From NCBI GenBank assembly GCA_023630585.1, contig CM042555.1, forward strand, positions 11,908,501 to 11,972,500: a DNA stretch of 64,000 bases, in the 5' to 3' direction. Under the pieces are notes generated by a model that was given only the letters and a program-made list of their open reading frames with translations, did no database searches and was not told where the DNA came from. Both the position numbers and the translations under genes were made by a program. The stretch is from Cranoglanis bouderius. Taxonomy: Eukaryota; Chordata; Actinopteri; Siluriformes; Cranoglanididae. Positions 12,296 to 25,839 of the stretch are shown piece by piece; position 1 is the stretch's first letter, and each line of letters begins with the position of its first letter.

Positions 12296-13613
12296 TCACA
12301 TGGTCTGTTGTATTGTTTGTTTGTTTTTCCCATAGCTGCCGGGTGGAGAAGTAGGCTCAGTAGGCTAGCAGTTACCAGTGTTCAAAATGTTCCTGTAAAC
12401 TAACTTCTGAATTCATTCTGCCACTTCCATCATGAGTTACATCATCAATAAAGACAAGCCATGATACTACCTCCACCATGTTTCACAGATGAGCTTGTTT
12501 GTAAACACACAGGTACGCGGAAACACTGATGAAACTGAGCAAAAATAAAGTGTAGTGCAAAGCTATCATAAAGTAACTCTCCTGCTAGCTGAATACGCCA
12601 CATTCCGCTTAAACATGTCAAGAAAAAGATAAAGATGCTAGTTTTGCCAAATTCGAATATCTTTCATGTACGACATGAAAGCTCACTGACAAACGCTGCT
12701 CAATACTTGCTTGGTTTTGGATACTTTTCCTAGAAAAAGAGAATGACTTAATGACTACGGCCAAGTTGTTTCCTATGCTGGAATTGATATAGTTAACTAG
12801 TGTGCTACACTTCATGACATTACATTAGCCACCATTTTTAGTCTAGTCATGTAGGTTTCCAGGCGACCACACTATAGGACCGGACAAGCACATTCTTTCC
12901 ACCTCTGATTTAGCACCCTGTAGTATCTGTGTGCCAGTAACATTCTCCAGAGTGAACACACTTGCACTAAAAAAAAAAAAAAAGATACAAAATGAGACAC
13001 AGCTTTTATATAGACCTGATCCTTTAGATTTGTCGAGTCACCATGTAGTAAAATGGTAAAAAAAAAATAATAATAATAATAATAATAAATAAATAAAAAT
13101 AAAAAGTACAACATCAATGTTTTTTGATTTGTTGCACAATGCCAAAGTAACTTGGAGCAGGAATGGATAAGCAGGCAGATGGAGCTGTTCTAAATAAATC
13201 TCTATTAAAGCAACATTGTGTGTTTTAAATACTGTGTCAACCTCTCTTTACTTTCCAAAGGCTATCAATAAAGTAGTGCGGGAAAAAAAAATCGAATTGC
13301 TAAGAGTCTGAGATGCGACATTAACTTAAAGAAATTGCACTGAGAACAAATGTGTTAATCTGCATTTGTTCCAAAGACTCAGAGCCTGTTAAACACTTCT
13401 ATGATGCAGGAGTGAGAGAACAGCAGAGGAAGCACAGGACAGAAGAAACGAAATGAAAAACAAATCATGCACAAAGTGTAAAAAGATGACAAATTATTAT
13501 GCAGAGGTGATTTTGTTTTTTTGTTTTTTGCCATGAAAGACTTTTCATCATGGAGAGAGGTCCTGTTTGTGTGGGGATTTATTAGCAGTGTAAATGTTAA
13601 GCACCGGCGATTG

Positions 13614-13615
<2 letters not shown>

Positions 13616-13659
<44 letters not shown>
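13616..13659. repeat. (CA)n microsatellite
   Basis: About 21 CA units; 120 bases from a second one. Confidence 0.95.
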
Positions 13660-13663
<4 letters not shown>

Positions 13664-13776
13664 AACACCACATGAGGAAACATTAATCAAAACTAAACAC
13701 TGGGTATAAGGAGACGATGTGTGTCTGAGTAGGAAAGGCAGCATTGCAGGGATGTGCAGCGGGAGAGAGCGCATGT

Positions 13777-13779
<3 letters not shown>

Positions 13780-13849
<70 letters not shown>
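13780..13849. repeat. (CA)n microsatellite
   Basis: About 35 CA units. Confidence 0.95.
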
Positions 13850-13850
<1 letters not shown>

Positions 13851-14704
13851 TATTGCTTTATTCTATCAAACTGTACTACAATTACATTGTTTTATGACAC
13901 TTTTGTGGTTTTTGAAATCCAATGGAAGATACAGTAAATCAACATTAAAGCTGTTGGGAGTTTTAGAAAAGTGCTAGCACTCGGTATTTGCACCCATATA
14001 GTCTCACGTCTGCGAGGGGCGTGTTGTACACGTTCAACACCTTCACATGTTCTCTCACTGCACATTCCAACCAGTCAAGCACTTTTACTTTTATGGACTG
14101 ATGGACCAATTCATAGACATTTAATTCGACATTTCTAAAGGAACTTCAACGCGATCTGCTAACATTGCACAAGGGCTCTCCGAGTTCGGATCAGGGCTCA
14201 GATTCTCCCTGGATGAGCCACTGCACAAAAGCAGCACATAATGATAGAGAACGAGATTTTCCATTTTTAAAAAAAAAAAAAAAAGAAAAAAGAATCAGCC
14301 GTCCATTTCCTGTGTCAGAGAGCGAGAACGGTAGTGTCTCAAAATGATACATTTTTGAGACAGCGAAAATAAGCATGTGCCTTAGCATTCAATTTTCAAC
14401 AGAGTAAAACATTCAACAATATAAAAGTACAATAATTGAAACGACCCCCCACCCGCCACCCCCACGCTTTGGGACCATCAGCGCTTGCTCCCAAGGAGAT
14501 ACAGTAAATCTGAACTGCCTCACTTCCTATTTTCAGTAGCCTTCAGTTGCAAATGAAATCAAGGCTTATTTCTTAACTTTAGCTCACATTGCTAAATACA
14601 AAACAAAACAAACGCTGTGCGTTAGAATGGAACTAAGACTCTCAGGGCATTACTGAACCGTTGGGCTTTTCTTAGTCCAGCCTTTATTTGTCACATATAC
14701 AGTA

Positions 14705-16278
14705 TACACCCGTGGCCAAAAGTTTTGAGAATGACACAAATATTAATTTTCACAAAGTCTACTGCTTCAGTGTTTTTAGATCTTTTTGTCAGATGTTACT
14801 AACTGTTACTGAAGTATAATCACAAGCATTTCATAAGTGTCAATGGCTTTTGTTGACAATTACATGAAGTTTATGCAAAGAGTCAATATTTGCAGTGTTG
14901 ACCCTTCTTTTTCAAGACCTCTGCAATTCACCCTGGCATGCTGTCAATCAACTTCTGGGCCACATCCTGACTGATGGCAGCCCATTCTTGCATAATCAAT
15001 GCTTGGAGTTTGTCAGAGTTTGTCCAAGGTTTTTGTTTGTCCACCCGCCTCTTGAGGATTGACCACAAATTCTCAATGGGATTAAGGTCTGGGGAGTTTC
15101 CTGGCCATGGACCCAAAATGTCGATGTTTTGTTCCCCGAGCCACTTCGTTATCACTTTTTCCTTGTGGCAAGGTGCCCCATCATGCTGGAAAAGGCATTG
15201 TTCGTCACCAAACTGTTCTTGGATGGTTGGGAGAAGTTGCTCTCTGAGGATGTTTTTATACCATTCTTTATTCATGGCTGTGTTCTTAGGCAAAATTGTG
15301 AGTGAGCCCACTCCCTTGGCTGAGAAGCAACCCCACACATGAGTGGTCTCAGGATGCTTTACTGTTGGCATGACACAGGACTGATGGTAGCGCTCACCTT
15401 TTCTTCTCCGGACAAGCTTTTTTCCAGATGCCCCAAACGATCAGAAAGGGGATTCATCAGAGAAAATGATGTTACCCCAGTCCTCAGCAGTCCAATCCCT
15501 GTACTTTTTGCAGAATAGCAGTCTGTCCCTCATGTTTGTCCTGGAGAGAAGTGGCTTCTTTGCTGCCCTTCTTGACACCAGGTCATCCTCCAAAAGTCTT
15601 CGCCTTACTGTGTGTGCAGACGCACTCACACCTGCCTGCTGCCATTCCTGAGCAAGCTCTGCACTGGTGGTGCCCCGATCCCGCAGCTGAATCAACTTTA
15701 GGAGACAGTCCTGGCGCTTGCTGGACTTTCTTGGGCGCCCTGAAGCCTTCTTCACAACAGTTGAACCTCTCTCCTTGAAGGTCTTGATGATCCGATAAAT
15801 GGTTGATTTAGGTGCAGTCTTACTAGCAGCAATATCCTTGCCTGTGAATGCCTTTTTGTGCAAAGCAATGATGGCTGCACGTGTTTCCTTGCAGGTAACC
15901 ATAGTTAACAGAGGAAGAACAATAATTTCAAACACCACCCTCCTTTTAAAGCTTCCAGTCTGTTATTCTAACTCAATCAGCCTGACAGAGTGATCTCCAG
16001 CCTTGTCCTCGTTAACACTCTCACCTGTGTTAACGAGAGAATTACTGACATGATGTCAGCTGGTCCTTTTGTGGAAGGGCTGAAATGCAGTGGACATGTT
16101 TTTTTGGGATTAAGTTCATTTTCATGGCAAAGAGGGACATTGAAATTAATTGCAATTCATCTGATCACTCTTTATAACATTCTGGAGTATATGCAAATTG
16201 CCATCATAAAAACTGAGGCAACAGACTTTGTAAAAATTAATATTTGTGTCATTCTCAAAACTTTTGGCCACGGCTGTA
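14705..16278 (-). mobile_element. Nearly full-length Tc1-like transposon
   Basis: Both ends carry the inverted repeat CCGTGGCCAAAAGTTTTGAG in TA context (left TA 14705-14706, right TA 16277-16278), about 1.57 kb in total. The left end reads CACCCGTGG where the right gives CAGCCGTGG, showing slight divergence. It contains one transposase gene on the minus strand, described separately. It lies in adam10 intron 1 in the same orientation as the gene. Confidence 0.92.
14883..15902 (-). pseudogene. Tc1-like transposase with two premature TGA codons
   Basis: The frame runs from MVTCKETRAAIIALHKKAFT to GQHCKY, 339 residues, the usual Tc1 size, with no frameshift. An N-terminal paired-type helix-turn-helix region (residues 1-110, including the GRPRK motif) is followed by a DDE domain: Asp in IIFSDESPF, Asp in LFQHDGAPCH and Glu in PDLNPIENLW, consistent with DD34E. 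Two in-frame TGA codons interrupt it: 15441-15443 just after the first catalytic Asp, and 14928-14930 after DSMPG near the C-terminus. The second is likely CGA to TGA at a CpG. As it stands it would not make a full transposase. Confidence 0.9.
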
Positions 16279-16299
16279 CACTGAAATTCTATTTTCATG

Positions 16300-16645
16300 T
16301 ATCCCAGCTTGTTAGGAAGCTGGAGTCAGAGTGCAGGGAGCAGTCAGCCTGGAGCAGAGAGGAGCAGAGCAGCTTGGTGGTGCTGGGGCTTGAACCCCCA
16401 AACTTTCTGATCAGTAACCCTAATTTCTTTAAAAAGCTTTTTAGGAAGCTGGGTTCAGAGCACAGATGAGCAGATATGGTTATGGGCTCTTGCTCAAGGA
16501 CCCAACAGAGGCAGCTTGGTGTTGCTGGGACTTGAACCCCTGACCTTCTGATTAGTAATCCAGAGCCTTAACTGTTGAGCCACAACTGGTAATGGAACCC
16601 GGACCGTGGCAGTGAGCGCCGAATCCTAACCACTACACCACCAGG
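16300..16645 (-). repeat. Degraded SINE-like repeats
   Basis: The phrases GCTCAAGGACCCAACAGAGG and CTTGAACCCCTGACCTTCTG show the second tRNA-derived family in reverse orientation. Part of it is duplicated (GGAAGCTGGAGTCAGAG and GGAAGCTGGGTTCAGAG). It sits directly beside the right end of the Tc1 element. Confidence 0.5.
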
Positions 16646-18525
16646 AAATAGATAATAGGGTATAGACCTTGATGTGTTTTTAAATCTAGTGTTCTCCACT
16701 TGAAAATATGAACTTAAATAAAATAAAAGCAGTGATTTCTTTAGCTAGAACTCAATCAGCGAGGAAAGGCTGCCTGAACGCAGCAGAGAGATTTGTCTAA
16801 TTTGTTTTTGTCTAATTTCAGAGATCGGCACAGTAAGGTGATGTCAGACATGTTTGTGGTATTAGTGCCAGTGTACTGTACTCATATTTTGCACATTTGG
16901 CACACTGTAACATTTCAATCCACCACTCGTTGGCTGTCAGCGTCGTAACTTACCAGGTTTCCATACACCACACCTTAATGATTTTGGGAATCTTTGTATT
17001 GTTCGATAAGCAGATGTACTGAATTGAAAGTCTGGTATTGAAACGATATGCTGTGCCATATTGTTACAGCCCTAACTGTTAGAGAGCCTCAAATCGCATA
17101 CTTTCCTAGTGCACAAGCCATTTTAATGCAAATAGTGTTTCACTACAGACATGAAAACGTAATACTGTAATAAATGTAAAAGTCATACATATAATGCAAT
17201 GGCTGTCTTGAATCTTGACTGAGAGGAATGTTTGGGTTTAATGATAGATTAAATTTGTGAAGCAAAAAGATTCTTTTCACCAGAGCACAACGCCATAAGA
17301 TTTTCTCATGTGTAGGAGTGCACACGTGCCCAGGCCAGCCCATATATGTCCTATTTGCATTCTTCACGTAGCCTTATGTTCCCACCCTCCAGCTTACATA
17401 CACACACATGCTAGACCCAGCAGCACAGATCTGCACTAATGTTCTGCTTTACAGATGAAAAGGGGGGAATGGCGGGAGAGAAACAGAGAGCTGCATTGTT
17501 TGAGTGTGAACAGTGAATGCTCATATTGCACAAAACGACCCCACACATCACGATGCAGGATCAGCAGACTGGCACGAGGGGTTAAAGTGACTTCTGACCT
17601 TGACACGCTCAGATTACTGAGCACATGACTGTAACAGCACATGATCTGGTCAGTGGTTCAGCAGCAAGGGCTCTGATTGTACAGTTTTTGGTACCTGTTC
17701 AAGATTGGCACCAAGGTTCTCTGGTTTCCTTTCACCTCCCAACAACATACTGCATTTTATGATGATGTTACTACGCACCAAATAACGATGCAGTTACTTT
17801 TATTCTCCTCACTGCGACTGTTCCTAATAACTCCAGTTGGGCTGGTTTTTGCTTTTTAGTGATCATATTTGCTCATTTTTATGAAAGTTGCTAATAATTC
17901 TGGAGCTGGCTATATACTGATCATCACTGAGATGAAGAGAAAATAAATTTGGGATTTTCAAATGAATCTTTCATTTGTATTGGAACAAAGGAGCACTGGG
18001 GCGATGAAAAATTATGATATTATCAAAATTATGATAATGATAAAAATTGCTAAGTAGTGAACAGATCACAGAAACCCCTTAAACTCCCAGAACTCCACCT
18101 TCACTGAACCCTGACTGACAGTTTTGGGTTTTTTTTTTCTCATTCTCTGTTGTGGTCTTAATACAGACTCCGATTCCCAAGACTATTTTCCTCAAACCAT
18201 ATAAACACATGACAAACTTTTAGCAATTTTCTGCTTGTCTGGGCCCTTCGACTGCTGCTCTTGGGGAATAAACAAGAAACCCAAGACGCAAGACAAATGA
18301 AGGGACCTACCCAAACGTATTGTACTGTGTGGTTTTTTTGTTGTTGTTTTTGTTTTTTTATATTAGTCCAATTTTCCAACCGTATCTACACTATAGTGAG
18401 TGGGGTTTTTTTACAGCTTGGAAGAGGAAATTACTTTAGATGACAATGTAATTTGGGCAAGTTTTGCTTCTGAAGTCTACAGTCATACAGATGACTCAAT
18501 CTCTCAGTCCTCTGAGGGTTGATTG

Positions 18526-18583
18526 AGCAAAAAAAAAAAAAGAAAAAGAAAAGAAAAAAAAAAGAAAAAAGAAAAAAAAATAA
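18526..18583. repeat. A-rich tract with G interruptions
   Basis: Lysine-rich pseudo-ORFs in several frames come from this run. Confidence 0.9.
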
Positions 18584-20114
18584 TGGAATGGCCTTTAGGA
18601 TGGTTATGGGGATTCAACCAAGGGGAAACAGGGGGACAAAGAGATTATCAGGACTCAGGGTCAGTGTCTTTTCAGATTCTTGTAGAAACAACTCACTGCT
18701 TAAAATATAAATGAGGCAGCACATGACACTCATTATGGTAGCGGTGTTATGTAAATCCCACCCCAACAGCCTTTTTGAGAAAAACTTTATCAGAGATAAG
18801 GAATGCACATTATTTACGACTTTTTTCTTCTTCTTTTTTTTTTAATTTAACCACTGTTTCACCACTGTATATGTCTCTCTGGTCATCCACACACGCACTG
18901 CCCCAATGGCAGCCAAGAGAACAGACTTTACTAGAAGATCTCTGGTGTAACATCCAGAGATGTGAAGTCAGAATTTAGTTGGAAGGGTGTTTACAGAGTT
19001 TCCACACACTAAGCGATAAAGCCTGTCTCAACGGTGCAATAATGAATGAGGAAGTGGAAACACACCCTCCTACTCCACTGCTGACAAGTTCACACATACA
19101 GAGTGGCAAGCGTGTGACCTTCAACCTGCTGCTACTCAACCAGAGACTAACTGGGAAAACGGTTACGTGGGTGTAGAATTCAGAGACGATGGAGCCACAC
19201 CAGCCAAAAATCAAAAACCACTGTAGGCATTGCCTACTCACTTCCTACAGCCCTGACACGGTATTCTGTGAAGTGCAAATTACCAGAGTGAACGATGTGG
19301 GGAACTCCCTCCTGTGATAACACAACTTGCTGAAGTAAATCAGGTCAGCTATGTTCTGCTTAGAACCAAAATCTATTGCGGTCCTACAAAAAAACTTTGA
19401 TATGCACTGCTGTTTTTGTGCTGCAAATGGACACGTGTGACATAGATGATAAACACTGATGAGTGTTTGAAGGCGTGTTTGAAATCAGTACTGGAATGCA
19501 GGGTTAGGAAAAAGGTGCTCCAGAGAACTACAGTACTATACAACACCGTGTTGGAATGACTGTACGTTTCATCTTCTATGGAAAGTCAAAAAAGACAAAA
19601 CATGCACTCACAGAGACGAACAATACATCCAGAGTAAATAAAAGTGCAATAAAGCCGCTAGAAAAAAAGAAAGGCTCGTATACAGGATTTGTCTGCTTTG
19701 TGAGGAACCATCGTGAGTCAAACTAGACATTAGCCATTGTAGAGCTACTAGTCAGACAGGCACGGCAGATGTGTTCAGACAAATGAGCTTTTGTGGTGGA
19801 GCTGAGAGCAGAGCTGCATTGGGAAAGGAAAGGGGGAGGGATTCAAAAACACAAAGGAATGAAGTACAGCCATTGATTCTCTCCATACCACAATGTACAG
19901 CTTTCTGCATGCTCACGAGGCACGGGACGGAACCACTGGAAACTCTCCTGAAGGGCATGTTACACAGCGAGTGTGTCTGCTGCTCTAGCTGACTCGCTAA
20001 AGAGGACTGGGTTTCTAAAAGCACCTTTATAATCAACAGTCAACAGTTCATTGGGAAGGTGACAATATTAAACTTCCATAATCACGGTTTACGATATTAT
20101 CATGGTATTTTATA

Positions 20115-20638
20115 TACGCTATATGGCCAAAAGTTGTAGGCCCCTGTCCATGTGGTTCTTCCACAAACTGTTCCCACAAAGCTGGACACACACAATTCTA
20201 TATAATGTCCTTGTATACTGTAACATTACAATTTCCCTTTAGTGGAACTAAGAGGCCCAAACCTGTTCCAGCATGACCATGCCCCTGTGCACAAAACGAG
20301 CTCCATGAAGACATGGTTTGCCAAGTTTTGAGTGGAAGAACTCGAGTGTCCTGCACAGAACCCTGACCTCAACCCCACTGAACACCTTTGGGATGAACTG
20401 GAACACCAACTGGACCCCAGGCCTCCTCACTCAACCTCAGTGCCAACCTCACTAATGCTCTTGTGACTGAATGAGCACAAATCCCTACAACCATGCTCCA
20501 AGGTCTAGTGGAAAGCCTTCCCAGAAGAGGGTAGCTTATTATAAGAGCAAAAGGAGACTACATATGGAATAGGATGTACAGAAAGCACATATGAGTGCGA
20601 TCGGTCAGGTGTATACAAACTTTTAGCCATATAGTGTA
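20115..20638 (+). mobile_element. Internally deleted Tc1-like element
   Basis: TIRs TATATGGCCAAAAGTT and its complement, with TA at both ends. The interior, plus strand, holds a relic of the transposase C-terminal half: HDHAPVHKTSSMKTW and NPDLNPTEHLWDELE, the second and third catalytic motifs of a Tc1 enzyme, with stops in between. A second, reversed member is at 29870-30373. Confidence 0.8.
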
Positions 20639-20719
20639 ACTGTCAATATACTGTATATAGATATTGCTGAGGTCTGCAACTTGCAAATAAGTCTCCTGGC
20701 TGCTTTGATCATTCAGAAC

Positions 20720-21240
20720 ATTTTTTCCCAGTCTTGTCCAGTTTTGAGTGATCCTGTGCTCAGTGTAGCGTCAGATTCTTGTTCTTGGCTGACAGGAGCT
20801 GACAGGAGAACCCAGTGTGATCTTCTGCTGTTGCAGCCCGTCTGCCTCAAAGTTCAATGCGTTGTCCTTTTCTGCTCACCATGGTTGTAAAGAGTGGTTA
20901 TTTAAGTTACTGAAGCCTTCCTGTCAGCTTAAATGAGTCTGGCAATTTTCCTCTGAACTTTCTTATCAACAAGACATTTCCGCCTGCAGAACTGCTGATC
21001 ACTTGAGGTTTTCTGGTTCTCACACCATTCTGTGTGAACTCTAGAAACTGTTTTGTGTGAAAATCCCAGGAGGAGTTTCTGAAACACTCAAACCAGCTCG
21101 TCTGGCACCATAAGCATGGCATCGCCAAAGTCACAGAGATCACACTTTTTCACTATTCTGATATTTGATGTGGACATTATCTGAAGCTCTTGACCTGTAT
21201 CTGCTGTATGATTTTATACACTGCTGCCACATGATTGATA
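20720..21240 (-). mobile_element. Tc1-like transposase N-terminal relic
   Basis: On the minus strand this reads a degenerate Tc1-type helix-turn-helix region: phrases such as LLGFSHKTVSRVHTEWC and QQFCRRKCLVDKKVQRKIAR, with stops. It is part of a high-copy fish repeat also seen at 63590-64000. Ends are not clearly defined. Confidence 0.65.
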
Positions 21241-24200
21241 AAGTTTAGATATAGCCCTAGCCATGTAATTATAATGGGATTTGCCTGTATGTAGATCAGT
21301 CACTACACTGGCCCATGAGCACAAATAGTCGTAAAAACAGATTATCCAGTGTGAAGAAATTCAATGTGAGGTAATCAGCTCTTACCTTTGCAGCTACGAG
21401 TCGCACAATAGAATTTTGAATGTTTAGAATGGGCTTATGTTTAGATACAGGCGCTCACTGCTACTCCTCTACAACCCGTGGTATGCTAGTTGCTTTTTAT
21501 TCTGTGTATGCATGTTTCAATGATTAAAGCAGTCAAACCGAGATAGAAAATGTCTCTCTGAATCCAGCCTGTAATATCAGTACATACTGATGTCACATGT
21601 GCTCCAGCAACACAGACAGAATTTTCAAACCGGCTGCGGTTCTCTGCTCTGTACGATGCTGCAGCGAGAGCACTGGTGATTTGTCCCCATTACAAGGCTA
21701 TTACATGACTCCATATTAATCTGCCTCCCAAGTCAAAGTTTGTTTGCTGGGTTATTGCAGTAACAGCAGCTCAGAAAAGAGAAACACAATCACTCGCTAC
21801 TGCACAGCTTCTTATTTGGCATCAGCACTGCAATATGTGTCTTCATAACTCCAGGAGATGGTTCTCCCTCAGAGCTACAGAATCACAGTGACACAGCGTC
21901 GAGGTCCTGCTTCTGCCAAAAAGGACACACAGGACAGCAGCTAATCACACGGATAGCTCTTCAACCACAGCTCAGCCGTGGACTCGTGGAGCAGTTTTAT
22001 CTTTTTATTCTATTAAAACTGATAGGGACTGGACGTAGTGCTGCTGAATTCTCCATTCCGATGGGTCAGAAGGTGTTCTAATACAGTCTTTCTACTACAT
22101 ATATGTTATCGTTTCTATAGCAACAACCGATTGACAGTGACAGTAATGGGAGGCCCTCCACATAATTTAAGGCTAACAATAAACAGATTTTTACAAGAGA
22201 AAAAGTATTGATATTTAACAAAATAAAAAAAGATACATTTTACGATGATGAATCTGTTGCTTTACATGTTTTAACGCACTGGATTTTTTGTGTCATATTA
22301 CCTTCAAATGAGACAAGAGAGCGAGACAGACTGATAACTGTATGGAACTGACTGTATACAGCAGCTCTAACATAAGCGATAACAGGAAATAACTTGTTTC
22401 ACAGACGTTCCACCACATAAAATATGACTTATAACGAATAAATCATTATTTAATAATGAAAAATTTATTATCGTTCTCAAATTGTTATAGCGTAAGTGCT
22501 TATAGGAAAATAACTAACTCAGATGTGGTAATATCACACCAGGGGACTTAGCTGGACTGTTAATCATTCAGGGCTTAGCCAAGATTCTTCTCAATCAAAA
22601 AAAAAAAACATTTAAAAACGTACTTCTAAATAAACTTTTCTATGCATTTTTCTTGCATGTGAGGGCGAATTGTTTAAAAAAAAATAAAATTTGCCTCGGG
22701 TGTTATCACTGTGTTGCAGGATTACCAGACCAATAAAATATAACATTCTAACACGAGACTAGGCTAGTACTGTATCGCTAGTCAAGGGGAGGCACAACTA
22801 CGCGATCATTGTATGGGTTTAGCTGCTACAGTGCCACGTAAAACACGTTATCTGTCCTTATGCTCTGCTCATGTCATGTTCACGTAACTGAACTCATATA
22901 GACATTTACACACCTTGTTTTCCTGCTCAGCATGAAAGTATGTTAGTGTTTCAGTTTCAACCCCTTTACTGGTAAAAAAAAAATAAAAATAAAAAATTGT
23001 AATAATAATAATAAAAATCGACATATATCCATTTTCCCCTCACACTAACCTACTGTGTGAGCCAGTGTTTGGCAGAAGTAAGAGCTGTCAGCCAATAAGA
23101 CACGAGTATTTCCACATATTTTCCTGCAAACCCTGTCTGATTGGGCTTGCCTCCGTTCACTGAGGATGACGACACTGCCGTCTTCTTTTACTGACGTTCA
23201 GTAACAAACCGCTCCAAGTGGAGAATTATTCAGGGCTAAAGAAAAAATCTTCGGGGCTACAGCCCCCAATGCCCGGGCCAGGTTACACCCCTGTATCACA
23301 CCACCCTGTTAATTAATTTCCTGCTACAGCACATACTGTTATGTTATATCTGTTACACATCACATAATAATCGCCTAACCTTTTAACATGGTTTATCATA
23401 TCACAGTGTTACGTGAACTGCGTTTAGGACACACTTAAGTGTTGTCATACAGTATGTTAGAACCTCCCCACTACATGTGCAATATTAGTTTTTCCTCACT
23501 GCTCTATAGTTTGTCAATATACTGAACTTGTAGCAGCTCTTTTCTGGTATTGAACACGACTAGGCAACTATTCGCTGAAGCCAGCTAGCAAGTTAAGATA
23601 TGTAAGGTGTTTTAACCAGGGCGCAACATACACAAATGCGACAAATACGATGATATGATGGCTGATGATATGGTGGCTACATGATGAGCAATTCATTTAA
23701 ACTTTGAACAACAACTCGCTCTGAGAATCAGCTTAGTTTTGGACGTTTTTGGGGTTTTTTTTGGACTATTCACGGATCCCACCTGCTCCTGCAGAAATAC
23801 TGCCCAATCATGTACGCATTCACTGCTATTTTCTAATGAACTTATTTGGTTCTTTGCCAAAATATCAACAAATTAGTCAGGAGGGTAAAAGAACTCCCGC
23901 TCCCAACTTTTTTTGTTGAGTCCCCCAGGATTTCAGTCCCGGTGCAAAACACCGAGTTTGATGTTTGTCAAAACTTTCATGGAACTGGTCTGGTGAACAC
24001 AAAGCATGACACCAAGCAGCACACATGCGACGCTGCATTCAAATTTTGGCAAAAATGAAAGAACACGCTGAATTCTGATATCAGGAGCCCAAGCGCTGGC
24101 AAAAACTGCCGTGTACCCAGGCAGCCTCTTCTTAAAAGAAACAAAGGGTAGTGTTGAATATTCAGGTATATAATGAATTATCAGCACATCTAATAGTGAT

Positions 24201-24282
24201 TATGATTGACCCAACACTGAGGGTAAGTTCTGTGAAACACAAATATCCGCACTGCCAGGAAATGATAACATTTTAACTGTTA

Positions 24283-24312
24283 TCTCTCTCTCTCTCTCTG
24301 GGTGTGTGTGTG

Positions 24313-24365
<53 letters not shown>
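24283..24365. repeat. (CT)n-(GT)n-(GA)n compound microsatellite
   Basis: CT run, GGGTGTGTGTGTGTTT, then about 24 GA units. The CT and GA runs are inverted, so the stretch can form a hairpin. Confidence 0.95.
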
Positions 24366-24367
<2 letters not shown>

Positions 24368-24837
24368 GGGAGACAATTCTGCCTATTTCCACATAAAAAG
24401 GAAGTGCGTATTGTGGAAACGCCCCGTAGTTTCACATTTTGTGGCTTTTATCCAGACGCAGTAGAGTCAGTATTAAAGCTAAAGCTTGACATCTAACACT
24501 GTAAAACGGTGGTGGGATAATCCAGGATAACGATCTGTTTCAGTTCACAGGTGTACCACTTGTTCAATTTATATTCCATGAATAGATTATAGCTCGAGCT
24601 CTGATAGATAATGAGAAAGCTACTATATGCTGCATATACAGACTGTAACTGTAAGACACAACCTTCTGACAAATTTGACCAAACATTAGGATTATTACCA
24701 TTAGAGGATTTCCATCACCTTTCAGGAAGAAAAATCAAACTGACTGTTTGCTTAAAAGTCTATTCAGCTAGTTTGCTTTTTGTAACTAGCCACATGTTCA
24801 TATTATATGATAATGGCCTAGGCATGTGATAGCATCA

Positions 24838-24925
24838 TACAGTACTGTGCAAAAGTTTTAGGCACATGCAAAGAAATGCTGTAGAGCAAAGATGCCATCA
24901 GTATAATGAAATTAAGTGTTTCTAT

Positions 24926-24971
<46 letters not shown>

Positions 24972-25381
24972 AGTAAAGAGCAGTAAACAGTTAGTAAATG
25001 AAAAAGTCAATATTTGTTGTGACAAAAAAAATTAAATAAAAATAAAAAATAGTAGTCTCTGGTACAATTAGTGCAGTTTTATAAGGAAATGAGCTGGTAA
25101 GTTTTATTATTTGCACTCGCTTCTTATTTTTGCAGCAAAACCCAGCAGCCTTCATTGTGTTTTTTGTCTGAAAAGTGTCTCTTACGTAATATGCTGCTTT
25201 CTTTAATGACATACAAACATTTTTCTGTAACATTTAATTTTATGCTAGAAAACTAATGTTTGGGAATCTAAAATGTTTTTGTACTGACTTGATAATGTAG
25301 AAGTCATAAAATAAAAAATCTATAACAAAGTTTGTACAAAAAAAAAATATAGGGTGCCTAAAACTTTTGCACAGTACTGTA
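24838..25381. mobile_element. Non-autonomous element with 28-base perfect terminal inverted repeats
   Basis: The left end TACAGTACTGTGCAAAAGTT continues as TTAGGCAC, and the right end is its exact complement over 28 bases. CATCA lies directly outside both ends (24833-24837 and 25382-25386). The interior has a poly-A run (about 24931-24970). The right half recurs next to adam10 exon 1 (35765-36550). There is no transposase motif. Confidence 0.8.
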
Positions 25382-25511
25382 CATCATCCATAATTATTTT
25401 CATTAAACTCAGAGTAGTCTTAGAGCCATGGAAGTTATGCTGCCTTGCTAATGTGAAAGACATTATTTCTTTAAAAAGCTGCACAAAATAAAAGCGCATG
25501 CAATATCAATA

Positions 25512-25527
25512 TTGCTCGTGTGTGTGT

Positions 25528-25577
<50 letters not shown>
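25512..25577. repeat. (GT)n microsatellite
   Basis: GT repeats with one CTC interruption. Confidence 0.95.
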
Positions 25578-25579
<2 letters not shown>

Positions 25580-25839
25580 AATTAATAGCACACCTATTTG
25601 TAACAAACAGATGAATTTGGCTGTACCAACATACAATATGATTTTCTGCTTTAGCGATTTATCATAAAACACAGAAAGGTTCATATATTTTTTCTAGTTT
25701 CTGTCATGTATTCTCTCTGAGACACTAAGCAAATATTTTCCTTCACCCGATTGAACTCCTTCCAGCTGCAGATTCCAAACAAGCTCGTAACATTTGCCCT
25801 AAATTTGGTGAACTTTTTGAATCCTGTTGCACAAGTAAA

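Noticed and set aside
15990..16469. ORF of 159 codons across the right end of the Tc1 element
   Set aside because: It runs from Tc1 sequence through the TIR into a SINE, so it cannot be a conserved gene.
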